64,000 nt of DNA from Pelagimonas phthalicica (GCF_004364805.1 NZ_SOAP01000001.1:992001-1056000), one strand, 5' to 3'; shown: positions 1 through 8,614, numbered from the stretch's first letter. The notes: generated by a model from the sequence alone, not told the origin. Numbers and translations: made by a program.

Positions 1-83
1 CATTTGACACGAAAAACCTCGCGCGCCTTAACCGGAAATTAGGTCTCAAGATCAACACTCTGTCAAAGCTGTAGGAGCGTTGA

Positions 84-1196
84 ATGGGGGCCAGTAACAC
101 ACCGCTTTTCGACCTGGTCGAACTGTCATCGCTGAACACCAATGCAACCTTTACCACCGCTGCGGGCGGCGGGGGCGATATCATTGGGCTTGTCGACAAC
201 GCGACCTATACCGATGGGGACGCGTCCAACAGTGCAACCGAAATTCAAGAGCTGAACGAGACCTTTAGCGGCAATGGCGGCACCCTGACCATCGACGGGG
301 TGGATTATAATATTCAACTTGTCGTTCCCGATGGCAGTTTCAATGACGTGACGGTCACTTATGATGGCGGCGGCTCTTCGGCTGATTTGTCGGGAAATGG
401 ATTAACATCCGAGATTGTCTTTATCATCGCCTCGCCGGTAGGAGGCGGGTCTGACCGGTATTTTGCAGCGATTGACGATACGGTTGGCGATCTGCCGGAC
501 ATCTCGTCGATCCAGATCCGCAATCTTGATTGGAGCCCGTCGGGCGATGACGTCATGATCAACCTGGATCAGGACAATATCGTCACCATCTGTTTTGCCG
601 AGGGCACGCGTATTCTGACCCCGACTGGCGAACGCAAGGTCGAAAGGTTGAACCACGGCGATCAGGTGATCACGCAGGACCACGGCCCCCAACGGATCCG
701 CTGGATCGGAGCATCAACACGGACGCGCAGCCCAGCGCTGCAACCCATCCGTATCGCGGCCAATGCGCTGGGTCCGGGTATCCCGCATCGTCCCCTGTTC
801 GTGTCACCGCAGCATAGGATGCTTGTTCGATCCGCCATCGCCCAGCGCATGACCGGCAAGAGAGAAGTGTTGATTGCTGCCAAAAAGCTGACCGATATGC
901 GGGGCATTCATCAGGACACCCGGCCCGGACAGATCCGATATTTTCACATCCTGTGCGACGCGCATGAGGTGATTTTTGCCGAAGGGGCACCGGCTGAAAC
1001 GCTGCTTCCCGGGCCGCAAGTGCGGGAATTGCTGGGATCAGAGCTTTGGGAGGAATTGGCGACGATCTACCCGCAAATTGCGGTTTCCTTAACGCAGCCC
1101 GATCCACTGCGCCCGGTGTTGCGCGGTCATCAAAAAGACAGCCTGACGCGCCGCCATCGCAAGAACCGCCTGCCCTTGGTCGAAGCGACACCTTGA
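84..1196 (+). CDS. Hint-domain (Hedgehog/intein-type) protein
   Basis: A 370-residue protein whose C-terminal half carries the Hint_2 domain widespread in Rhodobacterales. The domain opens at about Cys170 in ICFAEGTRIL, the position of the autoprocessing nucleophile in Hint folds, and continues with GDQVIT, a DHGPQ/IRWIG stretch and SPQHRML around residues 236-242. The N-terminal part (1-165) is rich in Gly, Asp, Thr and Ser, has no obvious signal peptide, and looks like an extracellular passenger. A good ribosome site (GTAGGAG) lies 7 nt before the ATG. Function is not established. Family members are usually described as putative secreted, self-cleaving proteins. It converges on cysK. Confidence 0.8.
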   Translation: MGASNTPLFDLVELSSLNTNATFTTAAGGGGDIIGLVDNATYTDGDASNSATEIQELNETFSGNGGTLTIDGVDYNIQLVVPDGSFNDVTVTYDGGGSSADLSGNGLTSEIVFIIASPVGGGSDRYFAAIDDTVGDLPDISSIQIRNLDWSPSGDDVMINLDQDNIVTICFAEGTRILTPTGERKVERLNHGDQVITQDHGPQRIRWIGASTRTRSPALQPIRIAANALGPGIPHRPLFVSPQHRMLVRSAIAQRMTGKREVLIAAKKLTDMRGIHQDTRPGQIRYFHILCDAHEVIFAEGAPAETLLPGPQVRELLGSELWEELATIYPQIAVSLTQPDPLRPVLRGHQKDSLTRRHRKNRLPLVEATP

Positions 1197-1262
1197 GCGC
1201 CGTGTCAGGACGGCCCAGCCTAATTTACCTGCTGAACCGCCCTGATTGCGTTTTGTTCGGAT

Positions 1263-2333
1263 TTACCCCATCTGAGCGGATGGGGTTGATTGCGAGATGG
1301 CGATTTCCTCGTCGCTCATCACTTCGGGCACCCCGTCAAACAGCGGCGTTGAGAGATAACGTTCGCCCGTATCGGGCAGCATCACCAGGATGTTGGAACC
1401 AGCGGGGGCGTCTTTGGCAATCTCCATAGCAGCGGCAAAGCTGGCCCCGGCGGAGATGCCACAGAAAATGCCCTCTTCCGCAGCGAGACGACGGGACCAG
1501 GCGATGCCATCAGGGCCGGGGGTTTTGAGCACCTGATCATAAAGCCCTTCATCCATCGCCTCTTGCAAAACAAAAGGGATAAAGTCCGGGGTCCAGCCCT
1601 GGATGGGGTGAGGTTCGAAATTCGGGTGGCTTTCGGTGGCCTGATTGGCCGCGTTGCGGGTGTTGATATAGCCCGAGCTGACCAGCGCGGCATTGGCGGG
1701 TTCCGCGAGAATGATCTTTGTTTCGGGGCTTTCACGCCGCAATACGCGCCCAATACCGGACACGGTGCCACCGGTGCCATACCCCGTCACCAAATAATCC
1801 AGCTTCTCCCCGGCGAAATCGGCCAGGATCTCGCGCGCGGTGGTGTTTTCGTGGATATCGGCATTATCGGCGGTCTCAAACTGCGAGGCCAGGAACCAGC
1901 CATTGGCCTCGGCCAGTTCCTTGGCCTTGGTGTACATACCAAACCCCTTTTGCGCCTTGGGCGTCAGCACAACCTTGGCCCCGAGAAAGCGCATGAGGCG
2001 GCGGCGTTCGACCGAAAAGGCCTCGGACATGGTGATGACCAAAGGATAGCCCTTGGCGGCGCAGACCATGGCCAGGCCGATGCCGGTATTGCCCGAGGTT
2101 GCCTCGACCACGGTCATGCCGGGTTTCAGACGACCGTCACGCTCGGCGGCTTCGATGATGTTCAACGCCAGACGGTCCTTGACCGAACCGCCGGGATTAA
2201 AGGCCTCGGCCTTCACGTAGACATTCACATGCTCGGGCGCGATGCGGTTGATTTTGATCACCGGGGTGTCGCCGACCGTGTCCAGAACACTGTCATAGCG
2301 GGTGGCGCGGCCAGAGGTGGTTCTGATGCTCAT
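1263..2333 (-). CDS. cysK: Cysteine synthase (O-acetylserine sulfhydrylase)
   Basis: A 356-residue PLP-dependent fold-type II enzyme that makes cysteine from O-acetylserine and sulfide. Visible motifs are NPGGSVKDR with the PLP lysine at about K52, the substrate loop EATSGNTGIG (about 78-87), GTGGT in the middle and a Gly-rich phosphate loop. The frame stays open upstream to 2495, but the family N-terminus and conservation begin at the ATG at 2333, which I chose. A perfect hairpin (8-bp arms 1265-1272 and 1279-1286) spans the stop codon and may help end transcription. It is divergent from the ccdA-like gene. The length is slightly above the usual 310-345 residues because of a short C-terminal tail. 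Confidence 0.92.
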   Translation of the reverse strand: MSIRTTSGRATRYDSVLDTVGDTPVIKINRIAPEHVNVYVKAEAFNPGGSVKDRLALNIIEAAERDGRLKPGMTVVEATSGNTGIGLAMVCAAKGYPLVITMSEAFSVERRRLMRFLGAKVVLTPKAQKGFGMYTKAKELAEANGWFLASQFETADNADIHENTTAREILADFAGEKLDYLVTGYGTGGTVSGIGRVLRRESPETKIILAEPANAALVSSGYINTRNAANQATESHPNFEPHPIQGWTPDFIPFVLQEAMDEGLYDQVLKTPGPDGIAWSRRLAAEEGIFCGISAGASFAAAMEIAKDAPAGSNILVMLPDTGERYLSTPLFDGVPEVMSDEEIAISQSTPSAQMG

Positions 2334-2493
2334 GTCTTGTCCAATCTGTTGTGATCCGTGCAATTTGCGCCAACATGGCGGAAGGCGGATCAAAGCACCA
2401 GTCGCGGATTTTGCAACATTGCACACAGCGATGTGACCGCCAGTGCGCAGAGGTTTAAGTGACAGCTCTGTCGCTGTGAGCGATACATGCGGC

Positions 2494-3207
2494 ATGGAAT
2501 ATGTATTTGCCTATGGCGCTGGCCTGTTAACCCTAATCAACCCTTGCGTGGTGCCGATCCTGCCGATTGTCATCGCCGGAGCCTTGCAATCCGGGCGGAT
2601 GGGGCCTGTGGCGATGGCCGCCGGTTTGTCGCTGAGCTTTGTTGTCTTGGGCGTTGGCGTCACGGCCTTTGGCCACCTGCTGGGCATTGATGTGCAAATG
2701 ATCTCAGATGCCGGGGCGGTGTTGATGATCCTGTTCGGTCTCGCCTTGTTGATCCCGCAAGCGGGCGAAGTGCTGGCTGGGGCGACAGCGGGCATGTCGG
2801 CCCGTGCTGATGCCTCGATGGATGATGTGGACCGCGCCAGTCTGCGTGGGCAGTTTTTGGGCGGGCTGCTGCTTGGGGCGGTTTGGAGCCCTTGCATCGG
2901 CCCAACCTTGGGCGGTGCCATTGCTTTGGCCTCGCAAGGCGAAGGGTTGCTGCATGTCACCGTGATCATGCTGTTTTTCGCCCTTGGTGTGTCTACCCTG
3001 ATCCTGGGCCTTGCCTATGGCACGCGCGGCGCGATTGGCCGCTATAACGCGCAGCTGCGCGGGCTGGCCATTGCGGCGCGCCCGCTGCTGGGCGGGGTGT
3101 TCATTTTTGTTGGCGTGGCTTTGCTGCTGCGCTGGCATCACGTGATCGAAGCCTGGGCGCTGCAAGTGCTGCCTGCCTGGCTCGTTGATCTTTCCGTTTC
3201 CCTCTAA
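2494..3207 (+). CDS. CcdA-family thiol-disulfide membrane protein
   Basis: A 237-residue integral membrane protein with about six hydrophobic helices. CcdA/DsbD-beta proteins carry electrons from cytoplasmic thioredoxin across the membrane using two conserved cysteines. Here these are Cys18 in LINPCVVP and Cys134 in WSPCIGP, both in the expected NPC/SPC contexts. The ATG at 2494 begins the first helix directly. An upstream GTG (2476) is possible. The thioredoxin-like gene starts 27 nt downstream and is the likely electron acceptor, so the two probably form one cytochrome c maturation or periplasmic thiol-reduction unit. Confidence 0.85.
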   Translation: MEYVFAYGAGLLTLINPCVVPILPIVIAGALQSGRMGPVAMAAGLSLSFVVLGVGVTAFGHLLGIDVQMISDAGAVLMILFGLALLIPQAGEVLAGATAGMSARADASMDDVDRASLRGQFLGGLLLGAVWSPCIGPTLGGAIALASQGEGLLHVTVIMLFFALGVSTLILGLAYGTRGAIGRYNAQLRGLAIAARPLLGGVFIFVGVALLLRWHHVIEAWALQVLPAWLVDLSVSL

Positions 3208-3234
3208 CCCGTTCTCTGACCATAGGAGTTTCTC

Positions 3235-3636
3235 ATGGATCGTCGTTCCTTTCTTGCCTTGACCGCCGGTGCGGTTGCCTTGCCCGGCCTGGCCATCGCC
3301 GCCACGGATTACACACCTGGGCTGGTGAAAAAGCACCTTGATGCCGGGGATGTTGTGTTTCTGGATTTCAAAGCAAGCTGGTGTTCGACCTGCGCCGCTC
3401 AGGAACGGGTGATCAAACAACTCAAGGCCAAGAATGCCGATTATGCCGCCAAGATCGTGTTCATCGACGTGGATTGGGATCAATACGGCCGCTCGGATCT
3501 GGTCAAAAGCCTGAAAATCCCGCGCCGCTCGACGCTGGTCGCGCTGAAAGGCGATCAGGAGCTGGGACGCATCGTGGCACAGACTTCGACCAAGACCATC
3601 AAAGCGCTGATGGATACGGCTTTGGCTGCGGCTTGA
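3235..3636 (+). CDS. Exported thioredoxin-like protein
   Basis: A 133-residue protein with an N-terminal export signal (MDRRSFLALTAGAVALPG) whose two arginines suggest Tat use, followed by a compact thioredoxin fold. The redox site is WCSTC with Cys50 and Cys53. The cis-proline segment appears as KIPRRSTL. The ribosome site is strong (ATAGGAG). It follows the CcdA-type gene closely and probably receives electrons from it to reduce periplasmic disulfides, for example apocytochrome c or a copper chaperone. The exact client cannot be read from sequence. Confidence 0.85.
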   Translation: MDRRSFLALTAGAVALPGLAIAATDYTPGLVKKHLDAGDVVFLDFKASWCSTCAAQERVIKQLKAKNADYAAKIVFIDVDWDQYGRSDLVKSLKIPRRSTLVALKGDQELGRIVAQTSTKTIKALMDTALAAA

Positions 3637-3666
3637 CGAAACACTCAGGAAATCTCTTGCTTCCAG

Positions 3667-4596
3667 TCAGCCCTCCTTTGAGGGCTGCAAAAATCGCAGC
3701 ATGCGGGCCAGTTGGATGCGTAAAGTGACATGAGGCAGGCTACGGATTGCTAGCGTGGGCCTGCCCTCTGCAATATCACGTGCTTCACGGTGATGGTCAG
3801 CATTACCGTCTTCCAGCCAGAACAACATCTCGCCAAACAGATCTAACGCGTTTCCCTGTTCGCGAATCGTGACCTGACAACGTTTTTCACAGATTGGTGT
3901 GATCTCGGTTTCCATAACTGTGACACTGCGCCGTGTCGCCGTGGACAAGACGTCGTTTCCTGCCAGAACTGATTGGCTCACCTGCCTAAAACCTCGCTCT
4001 TGAAGAATTTTGACATAGTAATCGGGTTCGGATTTCAGACGCTCTTGAAGCGTCGGATAGGCAAGGCCATTGGTTTTGTCCGGGAAGATTGTCGCAAGCC
4101 AGACGGGAATAAACCCATCTGGGCGGCAAGGGCCATAGGAACGGGCCCCATTGCTGCTGTCGGGCCTGATCAGATAACTCGCGGCACCCCGATCTACGGG
4201 GACATCCAGTTCGTATTGGGTCACGCGCAACCGGTTGCGCCGCGGCATATGTCCGTTAATCGCGTTGAACACAAAAGGTATGAGGCAAAACAGAAAATAG
4301 ATCAGGATCGCGACATTCAGCGGGTGTTCAAAGAATGACGGCCAATGCGGAGCAATTAAAATCAGAATTGCGGTTGCCAGTGACAAGGACAAAGCATCCA
4401 CCCAGCCTTGAGGAAAAACAACGCCATGCAGCGCAGCGAGCAATGCTACGAAAAGAAAAGCCCCCAAAAGGGTTTCCATCGGGGCACCAGCAGAGGCAAG
4501 AGACAAGACCGGCAACAGGGAGCACACAAAGGTCAGCCGCCGCAGCAACCAAAGCCGATACAACACATCTTGATGGCTTTTGGGCCAATGGAACAT
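3667..4596 (-). CDS. Hypothetical membrane protein with soluble C-terminal domain
   Basis: A 309-residue protein of unrecognised family. The start at 4596 is supported by a perfect AGGAGG nine bases upstream, although the frame stays open to 4719. Four hydrophobic segments occupy about residues 20-140. The remaining roughly 170 residues are soluble and include a region with two cysteines (ICEKRC). The strand is opposite to the thioredoxin gene, and the two genes converge with only 30 bp between them. No function is proposed. Confidence 0.7.
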   Translation of the reverse strand: MFHWPKSHQDVLYRLWLLRRLTFVCSLLPVLSLASAGAPMETLLGAFLFVALLAALHGVVFPQGWVDALSLSLATAILILIAPHWPSFFEHPLNVAILIYFLFCLIPFVFNAINGHMPRRNRLRVTQYELDVPVDRGAASYLIRPDSSNGARSYGPCRPDGFIPVWLATIFPDKTNGLAYPTLQERLKSEPDYYVKILQERGFRQVSQSVLAGNDVLSTATRRSVTVMETEITPICEKRCQVTIREQGNALDLFGEMLFWLEDGNADHHREARDIAEGRPTLAIRSLPHVTLRIQLARMLRFLQPSKEG

Positions 4597-4760
4597 TCTG
4601 ATACCTCCTGACCCAACCTGACTGACGCCAAATTGCGTCAGATTTGAGACCAAGGTACGGAAATGGTGGGCGAAAGCGTTACCAATCGGAAAAGCGTCAG
4701 CTTTGTATGTTTGCGCCATCAGCGAAAGCCGCTGATGGCGTCAAAACTTTTGGAAACACC

Positions 4761-5405
4761 CTAGTTTGCCAGCATACGCAGGCCCTGAGTCACGTCCGAC
4801 CGCACGGCCAAACGAAGGCCGGGTTCATCCCCGGCCTTGAGGGCTGCGATGATCAGGCGGTGATATTGCGGGGCTTCGGTGCGGCGCAGGCGTCCGTAAA
4901 GGGCGCGCATGGTCGGGCCAAGTTGCAGCCAGACGGTTTCGCACATGGCCAGCATCGCCGGGGCTTGGGCGCGCAGGTAAAGCGTGCGGTGAAATTCCAG
5001 ATTGGTACGGATATAGCCAACCGCGTCCCGGTTGCTGACCACATCGGCGATGCCGCTATTGATGCTTTGAAGGCGTTCGATCAGCGCCATATGGGCGCGA
5101 GGCAAAGCGCGCGAGGCCAGTTCGACCTCGATCAAGGCGCGCAGAGCGGCGAGTTCCTCGATGCGTTCATTGCTGAGTTCGGGGGTGGAGACCCGCCCCG
5201 AGGTCGACATTTGCAACGCCCCTTCGGCCACCAAACGCTGCACCGCTTCTCGGGCCGGGGTCATGGAGACCTCGAACTCTTTTCCAAGGCCGCGCAGGGT
5301 CAGCGCATGTCCGGGCGCGATCTGCCCATGCATGATACGGGTTCTGAGCCCACGATAGACACGATCATGGGCCGAGGCGGTTTCGAGGGGCTTCGGGTTC
5401 TGCAT
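4761..5405 (-). CDS. GntR-family regulator, FadR/FCD subfamily
   Basis: A 214-residue regulator. Residues about 10-75 form the GntR winged helix (YRGLRTRIMHGQIAPG, then LGKEFEVSMTPAREAVQRL), and the rest is an all-helical FCD ligand-binding domain with Arg/His/Glu residues typical of metal-assisted carboxylate binding. The ATG at 5405 gives the usual FCD regulator length. A perfect palindrome ends 4 nt upstream of this ATG and leaves no room for a normal ribosome site, suggesting autorepression and possibly a leaderless message. The regulated metabolic genes are not adjacent, so the ligand is unknown. Confidence 0.85.
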   Translation of the reverse strand: MQNPKPLETASAHDRVYRGLRTRIMHGQIAPGHALTLRGLGKEFEVSMTPAREAVQRLVAEGALQMSTSGRVSTPELSNERIEELAALRALIEVELASRALPRAHMALIERLQSINSGIADVVSNRDAVGYIRTNLEFHRTLYLRAQAPAMLAMCETVWLQLGPTMRALYGRLRRTEAPQYHRLIIAALKAGDEPGLRLAVRSDVTQGLRMLAN

Positions 5406-5409
5406 AAGG

Positions 5410-5427
5410 CGTTTGTGATCACAAACG
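5410..5427. promoter_or_regulatory. Perfect 18-bp palindrome, probable GntR operator
   Basis: The sequence CGTTTGTGATCACAAACG is identical to its reverse complement and contains the TNGTNNNACNA-like core typical of FadR-type operators. It ends 4 nt from the start codon of the GntR gene at 4761-5405, so binding would block transcription or translation start. The role is inferred from position and symmetry. Confidence 0.7.
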
Positions 5428-5454
5428 GGTGGTGGGTCAAGAGGGGCTGTTGTC

Positions 5455-5515
5455 GGGGCGCTGCCCCGCCCCGAGCAAGCTCGGGACTCCCCGGGATATT
5501 TTTGGCCCAAAGAAG
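5455..5515 (+). repeat. Interspersed palindromic repeat, family A, copy 1
   Basis: About 60 bp containing a 7-bp hairpin (CCCGAGC/GCTCGGG, 2-nt loop) followed by ACTCCCCGGGATATTTTTGGCC and an AAAGAAG end. A second full copy lies in inverse orientation at 55773-55830, and the AT-rich tail recurs at 45125-45146 and in weaker form at 59278-59294. It sits between the GntR gene and its upstream neighbour. It resembles a REP-type element. No mobility genes are nearby. Confidence 0.7.
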
Positions 5516-5531
5516 ACCGGGGGACGGTCCA

Positions 5532-6053
5532 CTACTTTGAACTGCGGCGTGCTTGTTCTGCCTGAAACCCAGCAAGGATACCGGCCCAAGCCTGACGAGA
5601 AGCTTTGCCAAGGTCAGTTTCGGGCAGATCAAGGCGGAAGGATAAAAATCCAAAACAGCTGTGCACAGCGTAGCGAAACAGGTTGGGGTTATCTGGATCC
5701 TGAATGAGGACCAGCCCGACTCGTGCGCCGGGTTCAATACCGAAGACTGCGGCGTCTGGGTCTTGCAGGAGCGCTTTCATCTGTGGCGTTTTTGCGCTGT
5801 CAAAGCAGGTTTGGACTTTGAACGCGCTGGAAAACGGACCGATTTCCGACACCCCTTTGGTGAAGGACACCTTGAGGCAGGTTTTGGATCGGGACCTATC
5901 CGCGAATTCGACCGCCACCACCTCTGCCTGCCCCAAGGCCAAGGCCTCAAACGGCCTGGTGTCGAGATCATAGAGCAATTTTCCCTGCCCATTTTCGCAA
6001 GTCAGCGCTGAGGTGGCGAATAGGCAAAGGCAGATGGTCAGGATTATTCGCAC
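5532..6053 (-). CDS. Exported hypothetical protein
   Basis: A 173-residue protein with an N-terminal Sec signal (MRIILTICLCLFATSALT), followed by a soluble domain with four cysteines after the signal. The GTG at 6053 is chosen because it begins the signal peptide and is preceded by AAAAGG at good spacing. The open frame continues to a TTG at 6104. No family is recognised. It may be transcribed toward the GntR gene, although the family-A repeat separates them. Confidence 0.6.
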   Translation of the reverse strand: MRIILTICLCLFATSALTCENGQGKLLYDLDTRPFEALALGQAEVVAVEFADRSRSKTCLKVSFTKGVSEIGPFSSAFKVQTCFDSAKTPQMKALLQDPDAAVFGIEPGARVGLVLIQDPDNPNLFRYAVHSCFGFLSFRLDLPETDLGKASRQAWAGILAGFQAEQARRSSK

Positions 6054-6189
6054 ACGCGCACCTTTTACTGAGAACAAGCTTTGTCTGAGCGAAAAAGATG
6101 TCAATCTTGCGGCGGGTTTGCAGATGTTCGGGTCAGATTCTTTTGGTTAACCGGCACCGGGGCGCGATCTCGGGGTGTTGTGTTCGATC

Positions 6190-6879
6190 TCAGTCGAACT
6201 TGTAACGGTGCAGCGAGGTGCCGTTGGTGCGCAGCCAGTCGCGGGCGGGTTTCCAATCGCCATAGATGCGTTCGACCTGGGCCCAGAAGGCGGGGGAATG
6301 GTTCATTTCGGCGAGATGGGCGACCTCATGCGCCGCGACATAGTCGAGGATCTCCGGGCGGGCGAGGATCAGCCGCCAGGAAAACATCAGCCCGCCATCA
6401 TGGGTACAGGACCCCCAGCGCGAGCGCGTGTCGCGCAGGGTCAGGCGGGAGTAGGGACGGCCCAGGCGGTGGGCGAAATCATCGCAGGCCTCGGCCAGCC
6501 GGTCACGGGCCAATGTGCGCAGCCAGCCTTTGAGCTTGGCGGGCACACGGGCGGGATCTCCGGGCACCAAGAGCGCGTCATCCAAACGCCGCACCGATCG
6601 CCCCTGCCCCGGCTCAATGCGCAGCATCTCACCCTCAACCGGGATCTCGGAGCCGAGGCCCACCAGAACATCCGCCTGACGTTTGTCGAGATGGCCGCGC
6701 AGCCAGGCCTCTTTGTCACGTAAAAACGCGAGACCTTGTGATTCGGGCACCGCCTTGGGCAAGGTCAGGGTCACCCGCCCATCCAGTTGCGAGAGGCGCA
6801 GGGACAGGCGGCGCGCACGGGCGGAACGGCGCAAAACGACATCAATCGGAGGGTTGCCCGGCAGGCGAATCTGTCCCAT
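6190..6879 (-). CDS. WLM/YgjP-type zinc metallopeptidase family protein
   Basis: A 229-residue protein of the DUF45/YgjP (M48-related) group. The zinc motif HEVAH is at about residues 184-188 with a likely third ligand in EMNHSPAFW (H194), and the family signature TRSRWGSC lies at about 151-158. The ATG at 6879 is preceded by AAGGG and gives the common family length. The longer open frame to 7038 overlaps the divergent TIGR02300 gene and is unlikely. Cytoplasmic location is expected, and substrates are not known. Confidence 0.85.
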   Translation of the reverse strand: MGQIRLPGNPPIDVVLRRSARARRLSLRLSQLDGRVTLTLPKAVPESQGLAFLRDKEAWLRGHLDKRQADVLVGLGSEIPVEGEMLRIEPGQGRSVRRLDDALLVPGDPARVPAKLKGWLRTLARDRLAEACDDFAHRLGRPYSRLTLRDTRSRWGSCTHDGGLMFSWRLILARPEILDYVAAHEVAHLAEMNHSPAFWAQVERIYGDWKPARDWLRTNGTSLHRYKFD

Positions 6880-6994
6880 ATGGCCCTTACACTGAATTGC
6901 CCGTTGAAAAGCCCGCAAAGGCTTTGACATGGGCGTCTTGTTATGGCAGTTGGCGCAGATTGTCGACCAGACCACGAGTTGAAGGGGACCACCC

Positions 6995-7318
6995 ATGCCC
7001 AAGGAAGAATGGGGCGTCAAGCGCGTTTGCCCGACCACCGGAAAGCGCTTTTACGACCTGAACCGCGATCCCATTGTCAGCCCTTATACCGGCGAGGTCG
7101 TTGCCCTCGACACCGGTAAGAAATCGCTGATGGCTGCGGATGCAGAAGACCAGGCTTCGGCCAAAGCAAAAGAAGCAGATGTCGAAGACGTCGATCTGTT
7201 GGATGATGACGACGTCGATGTGGATATCGATGACGATACCATGCTTGAGGACGAAGAGGACGATAACGTTTCTCTGGACGAAATCGCCGACGTTCCCGGC
7301 AATGACGACGAGTCGTAA
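6995..7318 (+). CDS. TIGR02300 family acidic protein
   Basis: A 107-residue protein of a small alphaproteobacterial family. The conserved N-terminus includes GVKRVCPTTGKRFYDLN and DPIVSPYTGE. The C-terminal half is extremely acidic, with long runs of Asp and Glu. It lies 92 bp upstream of tRNA-Ala. The ribosome site is GAAGGGG before the ATG. The function is unknown; the CPTTGKRFYDL segment resembles a degenerate zinc-ribbon start. Identification rests on the N-terminal signature. Confidence 0.85.
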   Translation: MPKEEWGVKRVCPTTGKRFYDLNRDPIVSPYTGEVVALDTGKKSLMAADAEDQASAKAKEADVEDVDLLDDDDVDVDIDDDTMLEDEEDDNVSLDEIADVPGNDDES

Positions 7319-7331
7319 AAAAACTTTGCGA

Positions 7332-7358
7332 GGCGGGATTTTTTCGCTTGATCCCGCC
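7332..7358. terminator. Hairpin after TIGR02300 gene
   Basis: An 8-bp stem (GGCGGGAT/ATCCCGCC) with an 11-nt loop starts 13 nt after the stop codon. There is no U-run after it, so termination is possible but not certain. Confidence 0.4.
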
Positions 7359-7410
7359 CGCAGCAAGGCGTAATCAGCGCCTCACGGCAGCAAACGCAGC
7401 CAAACATGAT

Positions 7411-7486
7411 GGGGCCTTAGCTCAGCTGGGAGAGCGCCTGCATGGCATGCAGGAGGTCAGCGGTTCGATCCCGCTAGGCTCCACCA
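7411..7486 (+). tRNA. tRNA-Ala (anticodon GGC)
   Basis: A 76-nt cloverleaf with acceptor stem GGGGCCT/AGGCTCC (one G-U), a D-arm with AGCTCAGCTGGGAGAGC, anticodon stem CCTGC/GCAGG with loop ATGGCAT giving GGC, and T-arm GGTTCGATCC. The 3' CCA is encoded. It reads GCC alanine codons. I see no integrase gene or attachment-site duplication around it. Confidence 0.95.
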
Positions 7487-7582
7487 TCACCCTTATTTCC
7501 CTGAGTATCCGGCAGAAGATAGCAGCAAAAACGCTGCATGATTGGCATCTGTGATGTCGGTCTGTCGTAGGCTGTCAGGGGC

Positions 7583-8332
7583 TCAGCTGTCTTCGCGATC
7601 AAAGCCCAGGTCGAATTCGAAATCCTCGGTGTAATCCGCGGTCATGAAGCTGCGAAACCCGTCATGGAACTGCCGGGAATGTTCATGCGCCAATTGATCG
7701 GCCAAAAGCACATCCTGTTCGCGGATGGCGTCGATCATATCGAAATGGGCCGGTGACAGCAGGTTGTCTTTTTCTGACTTTTGCAAGAACCCCATATGCA
7801 GATGCAAGATGCGTCGCCCATCATCCAAGAGCCGCCCATAGGCCTGCGCCAAATACGGGTTCCGGCCTGCATCCGCGATGGCCATATGGAAATCGCGATT
7901 GGTTTCCGAGATCAGCAGGTGACCGCGATCTTCGATGGCCAGCTCAAAGGCTTTGGCCTTTTCGACCATCAGCTCGAGATCTTCGTCAGTGCGATTCTCG
8001 GCCGCCAGGCGGGTGTTGATTCGCTGCAGGAAATCCAGTGCCTCGATATAGCGCGGGAACTCTTCGAGCCGGACAGGGGCCACAAGGGTCGAGCGGTTGG
8101 AGAGCATATCCACCAACCCATCCGCCGACAGCCGCACCAACGCTTCGCGAATGGGCGAGCGCGACATCACAAAACGTTCCGCAAGGCTGGTTTCATCCAG
8201 CGGCATGCCCGGTTTCAACTGCAGGGTCAGGATTTCTTTGCGCAGAACTTCGTAGACATGCCGCGCCCCGGTGCCCCGCGTCACCCGCTGTATCGGGAGA
8301 GATTTGTTTTTCGTAGGGCCGGGCGTTTGCAT
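7583..8332 (-). CDS. GntR-family regulator, FCD subfamily
   Basis: A 249-residue regulator with the winged helix at about residues 20-90 (HVYEVLRKEILTLQLKPG, then LAERFVMSRSPIREALVRL), followed by a helical FCD effector domain. The tail ends in an Asp/Glu-rich segment. It is oriented away from the thiamine operon, and more than 280 bp separate its start from the TPP riboswitch, so control of thiC is not implied. The target and ligand are unknown. It differs in sequence and length from the GntR gene at 4761-5405. Confidence 0.85.
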   Translation of the reverse strand: MQTPGPTKNKSLPIQRVTRGTGARHVYEVLRKEILTLQLKPGMPLDETSLAERFVMSRSPIREALVRLSADGLVDMLSNRSTLVAPVRLEEFPRYIEALDFLQRINTRLAAENRTDEDLELMVEKAKAFELAIEDRGHLLISETNRDFHMAIADAGRNPYLAQAYGRLLDDGRRILHLHMGFLQKSEKDNLLSPAHFDMIDAIREQDVLLADQLAHEHSRQFHDGFRSFMTADYTEDFEFDLGFDREDS

Positions 8333-8614
8333 CGTCTCGAGTCACTTCCAAAGGTACGAAATTCGTCCTCGCACCGGGTCAGCCTATCGCCCTGTCGGCA
8401 CGTTGTCGACTGTTTGATAAGATCAAGACCTGTTTGCGCAATCTCGTATCGCGGCCCGAAAAGCGGGCTGGCGGTTACCCTATGGTCAAAAAGAAAGATT
8501 GCAAGGCTGCGTTTACCTTTGAAAGTGTAGACGCCCCCTTTGAGACTTCGGGGCTCAAAAAGCCGCAAAAAATTGCGACTTGACCAAACCTCCATCGCTC
8601 GTCTAAGCAAAAAG
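8333..8614. other. Intergenic region between GntR gene and TPP riboswitch
   Basis: No convincing gene is present. It must hold the divergent promoters for the GntR gene and the thi operon. A weak dyad TTGAT-AAG-ATCAA at 8414-8426 could be a regulator site, but the evidence is slight. Confidence 0.4.

Noticed and set aside
2334-2495. N-terminal extension of cysK up to 2495
   Set aside because: The extension lacks similarity to the family, overlaps the start of the divergent ccdA-like gene, and the internal ATG begins the conserved part.
7411-7486. tRNA-Ala as an integration site for a genomic island, given xerC in the window
   Set aside because: XerC is 10 kb away in its normal DUF484 context, and there is no duplicated tRNA end or phage gene.
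8281-8610. Minus-strand frame in the region before the TPP riboswitch
   Set aside because: Overlaps the start of the GntR gene, lacks a ribosome site and has no protein-like signature.
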